A stretch of DNA of 64,000 nucleotides, taken from the NCBI RefSeq assembly GCF_000143535.2, contig NC_037314.1:1116001-1180000 (forward strand). The letters run 5' to 3'. The position numbers and the translations under genes are program-made. Below, one piece after another: positions 45,247 to 56,211 of the stretch. Numbering within the stretch: the stretch's first letter is position 1; the number at the start of each line of letters is the position of its first letter. The notes below the pieces were generated by a model. The model worked only from the letters and a program-made list of their open reading frames with translations. It had not been told where the DNA came from and made no database searches. This stretch comes from Botrytis cinerea B05.10. Lineage: Eukaryota > Ascomycota > Leotiomycetes > Helotiales > Sclerotiniaceae.

Positions 45247-46688
45247 CACCCACGAATATCGTAGGTCCTGTATGTCTAATTGTATTCTGTCTAAAGAGCT
45301 AGCTACGTATTGAAAGTAGTAAGCCTTATAAAGGCTTACAGAAAGAGCTAGTCTCTTTCGCATTCGCCTAGGGCTTTATTAAAGTTGCTATATTACAGTT
45401 GCAATTGAATTGAAGTTATTCACTCCGTTCACACAGTCGCCGTTAAGGGCATGCGGCGTATTTAGGCTCTCGTACCAGATCATTTGGGATCAAATTTTTG
45501 AGGCCACACGGCGATAGGTTCATTTACAAACAGCATCCATTCTTAAACACCTGCCAACTGTGACGAAAGTGCCAAAAAGTGAGAGATTATATTTTCCATA
45601 CTTGTGTAGCTCCCATGAATGATTCTCTCTAGTGTAGGCTTCAAAGAATTTATTTTGCCAGCATTTATTATGCATAAGTCTGACGAAAATTCCAATGATC
45701 CCACAATGATAACCCAGAAGAAGTGAACCATGGGAATCAGAAGTGGAACTCTGACATTCAATTTACACAGATCAATCATGGTACCGGTTCATGGCGCTTC
45801 AATCTTTGTTCTTCAACGATGGCAGCCCCAAGAAGTCCCCAAGTAACATATTACTAAAACGCTATAATCAGTAGGGCTTTAAAAGCAAATAAGCACCGCA
45901 CTTGTATTATTTGAAGCACAAGCACGCTGGAGTCATACTGGTTAAGCGTTTGATTTCTGTTAAAGTACCCGTCATGCCTTTCGGAACAATTATGGAGTTT
46001 TCGGCCGTTGAGGAGGGTTCTTATAATCAAGCCCCATTGCAATCGAGGGACTGAAAGGCAACTGCCGAAACCCAGAGCAATAGGACCCAAGTGCCTTTCC
46101 TTATTGCAGTGTTGCTTTGGTTTGCAGAGCCGCTGAGTGCTGTTGTAAACAAGCGTCACTATGGACGAGGACCAATAAGGAACTGCTGAAACCGTGGGAC
46201 TTATATATCCAATTCTTGCCCAAGCACTTGTCGGAATTATCGGATTGTTGTAACAGACACAGACATTAGAATAGTATATAACGTATTCTGTATGCGCCCC
46301 ATTATGGCGATATATATATATATACTACATCACATATTCCAATGTATTTTATTGAAATTCATATTATTAAAATTCTTTAGTTTTGAATTGAATATTGGAT
46401 ATTACTAGAAAGATATAAGTTAAGTCTTTAATGTCAATTATTATACTACTAGCCTAAGGTATTCAATAGTCCAGACTGTAGTCCAACGATATAAGGTTTT
46501 GAATATCCAAAAGCAATTAAAAATCTAAAAATGTTTCAATGTTTCAATCAAATTCAATATCTCAATGATTCGAATGTTCTAATTGGTTTGGAGACTTGAT
46601 AATCTTCAGTGTTGAATTACAATCCAGACTATTGAACACTCCATACTAGCCTACACTACTCATATCATCTTTGGAAATACTAAACTAT
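45247..46688. other. AT-rich intergenic region with a small inverted repeat
   Basis: A 1.4-kb spacer between the hypothetical gene and the permease 3' end. It contains the hairpin at 45319-45339, a TA run at about 46309-46325 and long AT-rich sequence (46330-46680). Open frames at 45543-45779 and 45854-46159 have no domain. It could be old mutated repeat DNA, but no element is recognisable. Confidence 0.5.
45319..45339. repeat. Perfect inverted repeat, 9-bp arms, 3-nt loop
   Basis: GTAAGCCTT-ATA-AAGGCTTAC can form a hairpin. It is flanked by 10-bp direct repeats AAAGAGCTAG at 45293-45302 and 45342-45351. It might be a 3' UTR hairpin or the remnant of a small mobile element. Confidence 0.8.
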
Positions 46689-48854
46689 TTACTCATTCCT
46701 CTTGACGAGTATCATAGGGCCCTTGTATACATGTCGTGCTTTAAAGTAATAGTAAATAAGAGAGACGCTAAAAGCACCAACAAACATAACTGAAGACCAA
46801 TTCATGTTCTCGAGCGTCACTGGAAGAGTCAGTGGCCAGAAAGCAAAGAACCAAAATGGTGTTAGGAACATCAGCGCTCCGATGTTAATAGCCATCCCAT
46901 ATTTTCCAAGAGACCATCTCCGGTTAGGTAAAGGTCCTTGAGTGCGCCTCCAAATTAGACAGCTGATGGTGATATAGTAAGATGAGAGAATGGAAACAAC
47001 ACCAAGAGAATTGATAGCATTGAGTGCAAATGCCGAACCTAGGTTGATGAGTGATAACAAACAGCTCACAAAGATCGATACGCATACTGCTCGAAGAGGA
47101 ATATTCAAACCGGGTGAAATCTATCTCATAGTTTAGAACGAAATACGCACAAAAATGACGAGAGAAGTATTACCTTAGATAACCAGCCGGAAGCAGGAAG
47201 GCCCTGATCTCTAGAAAAAGACCAAATTTGTCTGGATGTGGTAGCTACCTCGCTGACGCAGCAAGATAAAAGCAAGATGATCAAAAGTGTAACCATAATA
47301 TTGGTCGCAGTGTAACTTTGAGTGGAGTTATAGAATAACTGGATGAAGGGCTCTCCAGTTTTACTGTTAAGAATACCTTCTACGTCCCCGATACAAAAGA
47401 TCAAGGTGAGGATCATGAAAAATGTCATGGCAGCATTTGGTGCGATGGACCACATAATAGCTCTAGGAATTGCGATAGATGCATCTTGGATTTCTTCAGC
47501 TACAAGACTCACATGTCAGCATATTGATCGGTGGCTGCGACCATTGCTAAGTGCTAACTGGCCAGTGATCAGTGTAACAGAGGGACCTGGGTTTCTTACA
47601 CATGTGAATAGAGCAATCAAAACCAACCAAAGCCCCGAAAGGTACCGTCAAGCCAATCATAGCTGATAATCCTTTACTTGGCCAACCGCCTTCATTTGTG
47701 AAAGTGAGTAAAACATCCGAGGCGTGACTGAGATTAGGGGTTAAAACCCAAAGAGGAATGGTAATAGCTAACATGCCGAATACGTGCAGGGCTAACATCA
47801 CACTTTCAATCATAGGCAAATGCGAAGATGCCGAAGTGTTGAAGATGACGGAAAATGCAAGCACAGCAATAGTGAGCAAAGTGCCATGGTAACTTTGCCC
47901 TACATAATCCTCGACATTCAAAGCGATGAGACCTTGCTACAATACCAGGTAGTCAGCAATTGCTCATTACGAAGAGCTCCCGCGTAGACATAAATAGTAA
48001 ATCTTTATGTAAGTGAGAAAACAAAAGATGAATTGCGATGCAGAAATTTAAGAACGATTAGTGTGCAGAGACCGATTGTGCTTACGATAATGAGGGCGAC
48101 CATGAAGCAAACCCCGGCCAAGTAAAGTTGCCATCCAACAGCGGAAAGCCAGCCTAGATATGTTTAGTTTTTGATATGCCTATTTTGACAACTAAAAATG
48201 TCTTACCGACGAGATAGCTGAGAAACTTTTGAATCTTGGGTGGCGCAAATTCTGATACCCAGTGATATTGGCCTCCGGCAGTAGGCGATCTAACCATCAA
48301 TACATGAGCCTTAAAAGCGTGCGGGATATCCTACTCACATGGAAGCCATCTCGGCGATACTGGCGTATACCAGACTCATACCAAATGTCCCAACAATGAA
48401 GCCCCAGAACATATCGGCAGTTCCTCCATCTTCCAGAGAGTAAGCGAATAGTCTAGACTATAATTAGAAATCACTATTCTCATTCATGTATGAGATGGAG
48501 TTATCCGGTTTCTTACGGAAGTAGTATTTCCCAACTTGCTATAGCGGTACTTGATAACCCCAACATGTTGATGAATTTGAAGTTTCGCTATGGCAAAAGT
48601 TAACAATGTATTTGAGCGCCATTTAATAAATGATATATTACGCGCAGTTCCTGCTTCTTCCCTAGGACATCCATATCATGCTTGTCTGATTGAGTACCTC
48701 GCCATTTCTCCGCAACCTGTCCAGGGATATCATCAGTTCTATATTTCTCCAAGTCTTGGCCGTTAGATTTCGTGATGGGAGATTCTAAGGTAATGAGCTC
48801 GCGGGTTGCGAAGCTAGTGCCATTTTCTTTGCTCATCGTGTAGGTCATGGTCAT
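46689..48854 (-). CDS. APC-superfamily permease (amino acid/choline/GABA type)
   Basis: A plasma-membrane importer of the fungal amino-acid/choline permease family, with about 12 membrane segments and 547 residues. Eight exons: 48854-48642, 48587-48517, 48452-48339, 48289-48207, 48153-48086, 47936-47600, 47499-47174 and 47120-46689. Introns are short (50-149 bp) with GT-AG ends. Splices rebuild family motifs: GKKQELR|RNFKFINMLGLSS; AEMASI|SPTAGGQYHWVSEFAP, the hallmark of the family; and GALVGFDCSIHM|SEEIQDASIAIPRAI, the conserved helix-5/6 loop. Later EVATTSRQIWSFSRDQGLP and the ISPGLNIPLRAV loop are also typical. The tail is short (HVYKGPMILVKRNE). The start is ambiguous: three in-frame ATGs lie within 8 codons and the first was taken. 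The gene is divergent from a methyltransferase. The substrate is not predictable. Confidence 0.9.
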
Positions 48855-49717
48855 TCTCAACTATCGAGGACCCAACGGTGAAATCAAGTGCAACGGGCGT
48901 TATTGTACTTTTATGTAGCTATTGGGGAGCAAGATAAGATAATCCGAAAATGAAAAGCACACATACTTAATATGCGATTCAAAAATCATTGCGATAAGAG
49001 CCTGGTGCAATATGAGGCTCTGCAGGCGCAACAGCCGCTAGAAATAGAGATAAAGAGTGTTGGATCTGTCACAGCAATCTCGAACTAAAGCAATCTGCAA
49101 TATTTGAGGTGATCATTTCCATTCTGGACTGTCATTGCATTCTTACACATCATCCTAAAATTCAACTCGACGAAGAGTACAGGGCCAATTATTTGCTAGA
49201 TTCGGAACCGAGATATCACGGTAGAACTAACTTCCTATCTTGTGAATTTGGAAATGCAGTGTTTGTTGTCTGTTCTTCAACCAATCATTTGAAATACATT
49301 ACATCAAGATGCGGCTTACCTGCTTGAAGAATTCATTGATGCTCTGCATATGTGTGGGGTTTCAATCCTCTGAATGCCTCTGTCTAAACTCCCTTGATGA
49401 TCGCCTCACTGGCTTGCTTGCTCGGTAAGCGATTATCACATGTAGATTTGTGTGACAGGACGCTAATACACACATTTGGAATTTTTCCTGCTGCAGCAAA
49501 ATTACCTTGAGCATAAGCAAAACTGTAGGGTGATCCATGTCCCTATCTCAATTCCCTGATAAGATTTAATATATATATACCCCAGACTCAATAATGACAT
49601 CGACAGTTAGATACACCACAACCGGAATATCCACTCGATAGACGAAAAGCAGTTAGATTTCTCATCCATCAATTTACCCATAAGACTCAGAGTACTGTCT
49701 TCTACTCCATCCCAGCT
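48855..49717. other. Shared divergent promoter of permease and methyltransferase
   Basis: An 863-bp spacer between two divergent starts. It has a TATA-like run at 49570-49579 for the rightward gene. An open frame at 49109-49327 has no domain. Confidence 0.5.
49570..49579 (+). promoter_or_regulatory. TATA-box-like element of the methyltransferase gene
   Basis: A run of TATATATATA followed by CCCC lies about 140 bp upstream of the methyltransferase ATG, a plausible distance for a TATA box plus short leader. It is judged from sequence and position only. Confidence 0.4.
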
Positions 49718-50440
49718 ATGGCGACTATAGATGCAGGCTCTATGGCGGGACTCGAAACTTTCGAGGGCATCAATATCGATTACGAAAAGGCCTATCAAAA
49801 CAACAAATTCAAAATCGCTTGTGTTACGAAGGCTAACTCTATGCTCCCTTCTGGATCCAGGGTTCTTGATGTCGGTTGTGGAACCGGAATTCCAGTTTCA
49901 CAAATGTTATCTCAAGCCGGTCTAGATGTTGTCGGCTTCGACATATCTCCTAAAATGGTGCAGCTTGCTCAAAGTAGAGTTAAGGGAAGCTTCTCTGTAG
50001 CCAACATGGCTGAGTACGAAGTTGAGGAGGGAAATTTTTCGGGGATCTTCATGATCTTTGCCCATCTCCAGATGTCGTACGCTGCCGTTCATGCCGCAGT
50101 ATATAAATATGCCAGAGCGCTTCAGCCTGGGGGGATTATCGTTTTTGGACAATCACCAGCTGATCACCATGTCAAAGAAGAGTCCGCGTATGATGTGACT
50201 AGGACCTACGTTGAGGACTACAATGTCCCCTTTATGGGAGAACCGTTGCCAACATTTTTGATGAGCGCAGAGGGCCAAAGGAACTTTTTCCGATCTATGG
50301 GCCTGGAGATCGTGAGCGAAACAATTGATTTATTCCAACCAGACAACCCAAGGTGCGATCCAGAAATGCAGCAGTATATTATTGCGAAGAGATCAGGTGC
50401 TGGACCCATATCACAACCACTGCCCCTTCCTAAGGCGTAA
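49718..50440 (+). CDS. SAM-dependent class I methyltransferase
   Basis: 240 residues, intronless. The Rossmann-fold SAM site is clear: motif I VLDVGCGTGIPVSQML at residues 49-64, the acidic residue ending strand 2 in VVGFDISPKM, and motif III-like ALQPGGIIVFGQ at about 136-147. The HMRxH-like region is replaced by FAHLQMSYAAVHAAV. The family is the fungal methyltransferase-11/25 type that includes many small-molecule enzymes. There is no SET or RNA-binding region and no signal peptide, so it is a probable soluble enzyme. It is divergent from the permease and has its own TATA-like element. The substrate is unknown. Confidence 0.88.
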   Translation: MATIDAGSMAGLETFEGINIDYEKAYQNNKFKIACVTKANSMLPSGSRVLDVGCGTGIPVSQMLSQAGLDVVGFDISPKMVQLAQSRVKGSFSVANMAEYEVEEGNFSGIFMIFAHLQMSYAAVHAAVYKYARALQPGGIIVFGQSPADHHVKEESAYDVTRTYVEDYNVPFMGEPLPTFLMSAEGQRNFFRSMGLEIVSETIDLFQPDNPRCDPEMQQYIIAKRSGAGPISQPLPLPKA

Positions 50441-51392
50441 TAGCTGCAATTCATCTCATGTATTCCCGTGGCGGAATAGTAGTACGATTTGAATCAATTA
50501 CTGTCTCTACTGTTATGAGTGAATGAGCCATGATATAAGAATTGATTTTGTTTGCTCAGAAGACTTGACATACGCCAAGTTATTATTTAGGGTGTTCTAA
50601 GCCAAGAGTTTAGGTTTGGATAGACCCGATAAGCGAACTCAGAAGCCGAAACAATTTCTTCACAAGTCCAGCAGTAAGATTCGAAGCATTACGAGTACAT
50701 AAATTGAGTATTGTTTGGGTAACTTTCAGATCCCAAATCGATTGGTACTTCTAACGCCGTTGTTATTTCAACCAATTGCCGAATTAAATCAGTATTCAAA
50801 CCCCATGTATGGAAACCAGTGCGTGCCCGGTTTTCTGAGTCTAAAGAATCAATATCGTACGATGATAACATCCGGCTAAATTGCTTTTGTGTCGCAGTAG
50901 TTCAATAGTGAGGGGTATGGATGGTTGGTGGGGTCGTATTATCTATCACATTGCTGTGCCTCAATCCACGTATGCAGGCTCGCAGGGAATGCAAAATGGC
51001 TCCAAAAGATACAGGGGGTTTGGACGCGACGTGATTTTGGAGTAGTATTGATCGGACATTCGATAACTTTTGCAAGAATTAGTTTCTCGTTGGCTGAGCT
51101 TGCTGGAAAAAAGATGAATTGAACTTGTTTCTTCTTGAATTATATGATAGGTTATGAAATAATGGCTTCGTGATTAGCCGTTGCATGTTTGGGTATCTCC
51201 TCTGATTAGGCGTCCCTAAAGACGCCCTCCATATAGTCTCTACAGGTATTCCAATGTCCAAAAAATTCTCCGTCGCGAATTAAATTATATACAAAAGAAG
51301 TGAAAATTGCCATGAAGACGGGATGACAAACTTTAAGCGAAATTGTGCCACAGCTCACATCGCCTTTGAGTCCAAACACCATTCATTATTCC
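50441..51392. other. Intergenic region between convergent genes
   Basis: A 950-bp spacer. Two 60-codon minus-strand frames (50689-50871 and 51079-51261) occur; neither has a recognisable domain or splice partner. I see no repeats or RNA genes. Confidence 0.5.
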
Positions 51393-53011
51393 CTACCACA
51401 GTTCATCCGGCTGATCATAATCGTATTTTCTTCTCGCAATTCTATCTTCGGCCTGCTCTTCAATATATCTCTTCTTGACAGACGCTGGCATTTCCGGTGG
51501 CACATAGGGTTTAATAACCCATTTCTGATCAGCGTGGTCTTGTCCGACTCGAGGTTCGTCGTATGGACTTATCTCTGGAGACTGGTAACCCATTCGTGGC
51601 CCTTGTTTTTGACGCTCGATAGCAAGCTCTTCTTGCGCTTCTTGTAATTGTTGAATGTGTGGATTCCCAGCTTCTGTAGAGGTAAGTGACGGAATCCTTT
51701 GCAGAGGGTAATATGTAGGTGAGATGTGTGGATTAGTTTGATGGTATTCGCCAGGGCCTCGAGGATGACTTGGGGGATATGTTGGGCTAAAGCGATAACT
51801 ATTAATTGTGTTTTGACCTGGACTCATCGTATTCCCCTTGAGGCCACGCAGGCTTTTGAGACTAGATGCGAATGACAGAGGCGACTTTGGAGTGGTCGGA
51901 GGAGGCGGAAAGTAAATGCCGTTATTGCTGTTATTACTGCTTTTGCGACCTTTCCGCCTCCGATCCTGAGAGTCTTCTTGATCTGGAAAGGTAAATGCAG
52001 TAGGGGAGCTGCTTGTGGCAAAGAATCGATTCGGCCGGTGTCGAAATCCAACATGATAGGGGTATTGATAGTGCGGTGGATTTTCAAGGGCACGCCGGCG
52101 TCGTCGTCTCGAGCGAATGAGGTAGATGGCTAATGCGGTGCATATAAGAACGAATGGGATGGTCAGGGATAAGGCGAGGATAAGTCCCAGCTTGTGATCT
52201 TTCTTGTCTCCTTCTGCACTCGGTATCGTGGAGGTTATGTTGAAAGTATGCGAGACGATAGATTGGCTGGTTGGTATAGTGGTGTTTCCGTTATCGTTGA
52301 GAGTCCCGGGTTCCTGCCAATTTGTCAGTATGCCCAACGTGAGTTTATTCGACCAGGAATGTTAAATCCGAAAACCTCATGGAGTAAATGATGTTACTTC
52401 ATGCTTTCGCGCATTTTTTCACTTAACATACTGAAACGAGTGAAGAGATGTGTGGTAATGACGAAATGGTAGAAACATGAACGTGTACAAAAACAAGATT
52501 TTTCTTTATACCCGTCCAACATGTTCGCATGAAGCTTTTCATGGCCCGCCTTCACAAATATGCCCGTGATACAATGCACAAATGATAACGACAGCGATCT
52601 AATGTCTTGGAAGTAAGTAGATTAATTTGGCATGCTTACAAGTAGTAGATAAAATACAGGAGATACAGATAATGAAAAGGCGTATGTCTGAACTGTCCAG
52701 TTTAGTGACGTATTTCCATCATAGGATTCTGTGATATTAGCATTAGTAAGTGACAATGATTACAGCAACATGGAAACAATCATCTTACCCAAGAGGGCTG
52801 GACCCTTAGAGTATCCGCTTCTATCCGAGTTTTGATTCCATAGTGCGATTGTGTAGTTTCTAAGATTCGTTTCCCACGATAAGATTTGCTGAGTTCCAGT
52901 CACCCAGACCGGATTTTGAGTCGCCTCTGCACTCGGATTGACGAATTCTCCGGGAGACGACATCGATGAGACTATCAGCACCAGATTAATGAAGATGAGC
53001 CAACACAGCAT
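51393..53011 (-). CDS. Signal-peptide, single-pass membrane protein of unknown function
   Basis: 410 residues from three exons: 53011-52789, 52728-52640 and 52313-51393, with introns of 60 and 326 bp. Residues 1-16 (MLCWLIFINLVLIVSS) are a signal peptide. The ectodomain reads PVWVTGTQQILSWETNLRNYTIALWNQ and, across the first splice, ESYDGNTSLNWTVQTYAFSLS. This W-x-T-N-L-x-N-Y-x-I-A-L-W plus LNWTVQTY pattern recurs in fungal single-TM surface proteins. One membrane segment follows at about residues 145-168 (LGLILALSLTIPFVLICTALAIYLI), then the stop-transfer RSRRRRRR, so the remaining 240 residues (Pro/Ser/Gln-rich, ending KYDYDQPDELW) should face the cytosol. It may act as a wall or surface sensor; that role is inference. 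The 326-bp intron is long for the window and is the weakest part of the model. Confidence 0.75.
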
Positions 53012-56000
53012 TTCACTCTTGTGCCTGCCGATTGCGATTTCACATATCGGATTTATCGAGATACTAAAGAAAGACGTAGAATATAGAACTGGGTCTGTGC
53101 TACCATGCCAACCTATATATGATATATCAGATCCATTGGAAAGAAGATGCGGAAGATTTTCAATTAAACCATGTATGTATTGATCTAGGTATACCTGAGC
53201 GTTGGGGGCTTTTGATGCGAAAAAACAAAAAAAGTCGCAGGTATTGTTACGAGGATCAGCGGGATGACACCACGACATACAGCCTAATCAGTGGACTCAA
53301 CCAAACTGTCGGGTCGTTCCCAAAGTTTATGAGCCTCTCATTGGACGCGGATAAAATAGCCATAAGCGCGCACTACTTCACTAAAGAATTATTGGGTGTG
53401 GACGGCCCCAGTATACTGAATGCATGAAAAGATAAAAAGCCTATCAGGATGGCCTAGAAGGAGGCAATGAGTAGGGCTCGAAGAGCCGTTTTCACTTGAC
53501 CGGCAGTTTACTGCGCCTAGATGAACAATTTAATTGGACGCGGGATACGGAAGAACATGAGCAAGTAAAGCAGATCTGCCAATCGTATCAAAGAACATTT
53601 TGGGGGAAAAGATCTAGGCGATCGCCGTTGTAGCAACTCTCTCCAAACTCATCTGAACAATGATTATGTATCCCATGGCACAACAAAACGATATGCAAGA
53701 AGAAGCACTCGATAATGATGATGCCCTGGCAGATACAAAATATGCAAAGCCTGGGTAGAGGATATCAGTCATGCTTTGCTAAGTAGGTGTAAGTGGAATG
53801 AGAATATCACGACAAAACGAACAAGTATGGTAAAAGGCAAAGACGCAGAGGTGGCAGTTAGGAAGGTGGAAAATGTCCAGCCCCTCGATAAGCCGATATC
53901 GATAGAATCACCAATAAGGGAGTTCAGACAATCTAAATCCTTGTTGTTGTTGTTGATGTTGTTGGAAGGAGATGCTGATCACATGCATGTTAAATTGATG
54001 GTGACTCCCGTTCGCTTGGCACGAACCACCCACAGCAGTCCCACACTTCCCCACGCACGCTTCACCACGCTTCACGCTTCACCATATTTCACCACACCCT
54101 CTCGTACCTCGTCCCGACATTCACGATCACATCCTTTCCGTTTCATTCAAATGCTACGACACTATAGGCAGACATCGACGAGTTAGGGAAACTTGATTTT
54201 TGATGCCATACTGTGCCCTAGACCATGCACAGTACCAAGAGACTATCTGCGGCCCGTCCTGTTGATAAGCACTTAAATTCCTCCGCCATATTAACCGGAA
54301 GCAAGGCTCCTTTCAATCTTCAATGAATGATACATCTGATGTTGAATATTCATAGGATATCATCGGCTGATGTTTTACCAAAGTGACAAGTGGAACTTTC
54401 CAAGGCCGTTGCAGCGTGGGTATCTATTGATCTGAATGTGTGATTTATTTCCAATCGTACATGTACATGCCGAGGTGTTCGCTTCTATTTCGCTTCAATA
54501 ATTTCCGCGTATTGCTCCTTGTTGATTCTTTCTTCCGAGGCGGCTCTCGTGAATCTTTGGGTTACATTGCATTCTTTTTGACAATATTTGATAATGCCGT
54601 TTTCTGCTTCCCTGAATTGCGTACGCCTATTGACGTGCTTCTACCACGAGATCAAATTGTGAACCTTCGAGGGCCTTGCGATTGATACATCGATTGGACG
54701 TGTCCCCTCAGCTGTTTTCTTACCCCTCTTCATTTGTTTCATGCTTCCTCCATGAGAGGATGCGTGCAATTCAAAACAGCAGCTACTTGACGAAAACTTC
54801 AAATCTACTAGCAAGCGCAGTCATAAGTCTACCCCGTAAATGCTGTGAGGCACAGGCAATAGCTTTATATTTACATGCACTGCAAGTGTGAATGGCACAA
54901 AGCCATGGCAGTGGCAAGGAATAGAATCACCGTGATGAGATGGATGACCTTTCAGTCACACAATTGATGGACTACTTCAATCTGGATAGATCGGCATACC
55001 TATCAATAGCCGATATCGTATGGGTTGTGTAACATCAGAACCCTACTTTCAACCGCGATCCAATCTATTCCATTCATTCCCTTCAGTGGTGTGAATATTA
55101 TTCTCTCTTTCTTTTGACTTCGGCCCTTACCATATCATACCATGTATTCAAATTTATTTACGCATCTGCCTGGAATCTATCAACAATGCACCTTCTCTTA
55201 CTCACAATCTAATATTTCAGTGAAAAGGGTTGCTACTTATCTTTGAAACTCGAATGATCAACTGAAACTTCATTCACTCACCCAGACCGCTTTTGGGAGA
55301 CTTCGAAATCGGAGAAGCTCATACGTTGTTCTTATCTCATCTTTTCGCTCCCACCGCAAAATATTACTATAATCAAACACAGCAGCGCAAATCATTTAAT
55401 TATAATTCAAAACAAACTCTCTTCTCCAACAACAAACATAATCAGATGGCTTAGTGGTAGCGCACTGGGTTTTTCACATCCCCTCAAACGGGACCTCTGC
55501 TTAATGTCCGAAGACTTGTTTGTTTGATAACTCAGTTCGTCTGGTTTGGTTCCAGTCTCCGAACGCGCTACCTAGGAGAGATTGAATTTTTACCATTTTA
55601 TTCTCTATTTTTACCTGAGAATATTTTTTGGACCCAATGATTAAATTAATAGCGGAGGAAGATCTCAGGACAAAGAGATGGTTCCACTCAAGATTCGACC
55701 GGTTGAGTTTCGAGACACATGGTGAACAATCTGACCAGTGAATGTGTCATTATCTTCGAGCAAATCGATATGTTTGCAATTTAAGCTAAGGATGAAAACT
55801 TTTATCAAGGTGGAACTTGTTGTGCGTCTCGATCCTACTAGTCAATCTCTTCAAAATTTAACAATAATAGCTAGAAATTCTCAGAATTCTTTCCTGACAG
55901 TTGATGGGATAGTCAAAAAACACAATTGCTTCAACTATAAATATTTTGATGATGATAACGCATGATTTATGAGAGAGCTTTGTGACAAAAAAAAATGTGT

Positions 56001-56211
56001 CGTTCGATGCGTCAAACTTGGGTTCCGAATTGGAAATGAATCCTTCCAGCATCTTCTAAGAATGGTGAATATAAATTTGCAAATATATATTGCACCTCAC
56101 TTTGTTTCAAGGTTATCAAGGAGAGGACCTCAAACGGTAGACAATGCAATCAGCTCCAACAAGATGCCCTGTGTATGTTTTCTACTATAATCTTAAATCA
56201 CATTCAAGTCA
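53012..56211. other. Long intergenic region; weak pol III-like promoter signals only
   Basis: A 3.2-kb spacer between the starts and ends of two minus-strand genes. Open frames (53119-53427, 53776-54186, 54440-54891, 55738-56190) lack domains; some start with non-ATG codons. There is a TTG repeat at about 53940-53960. A tRNA-like A box is at about 55446-55462, but no convincing tRNA follows. Otherwise nothing is recognised. Confidence 0.45.

Noticed and set aside
50689..50871. 60-codon minus-strand frame (MLSSYDIDSLDSENR...)
   Set aside because: It looks slightly protein-like but has no splice partner or domain; recorded only as a candidate fragment.
53776..54186. 136-codon plus-strand frame
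   Set aside because: It begins with a non-ATG codon, is low-complexity (Leu runs, Ser/Thr/His tail) and has no family features.
55446..55560. Complete tRNA gene
   Set aside because: The A box is good, but the acceptor and T stems do not pair, so it was not annotated as a tRNA; kept only as a finding.
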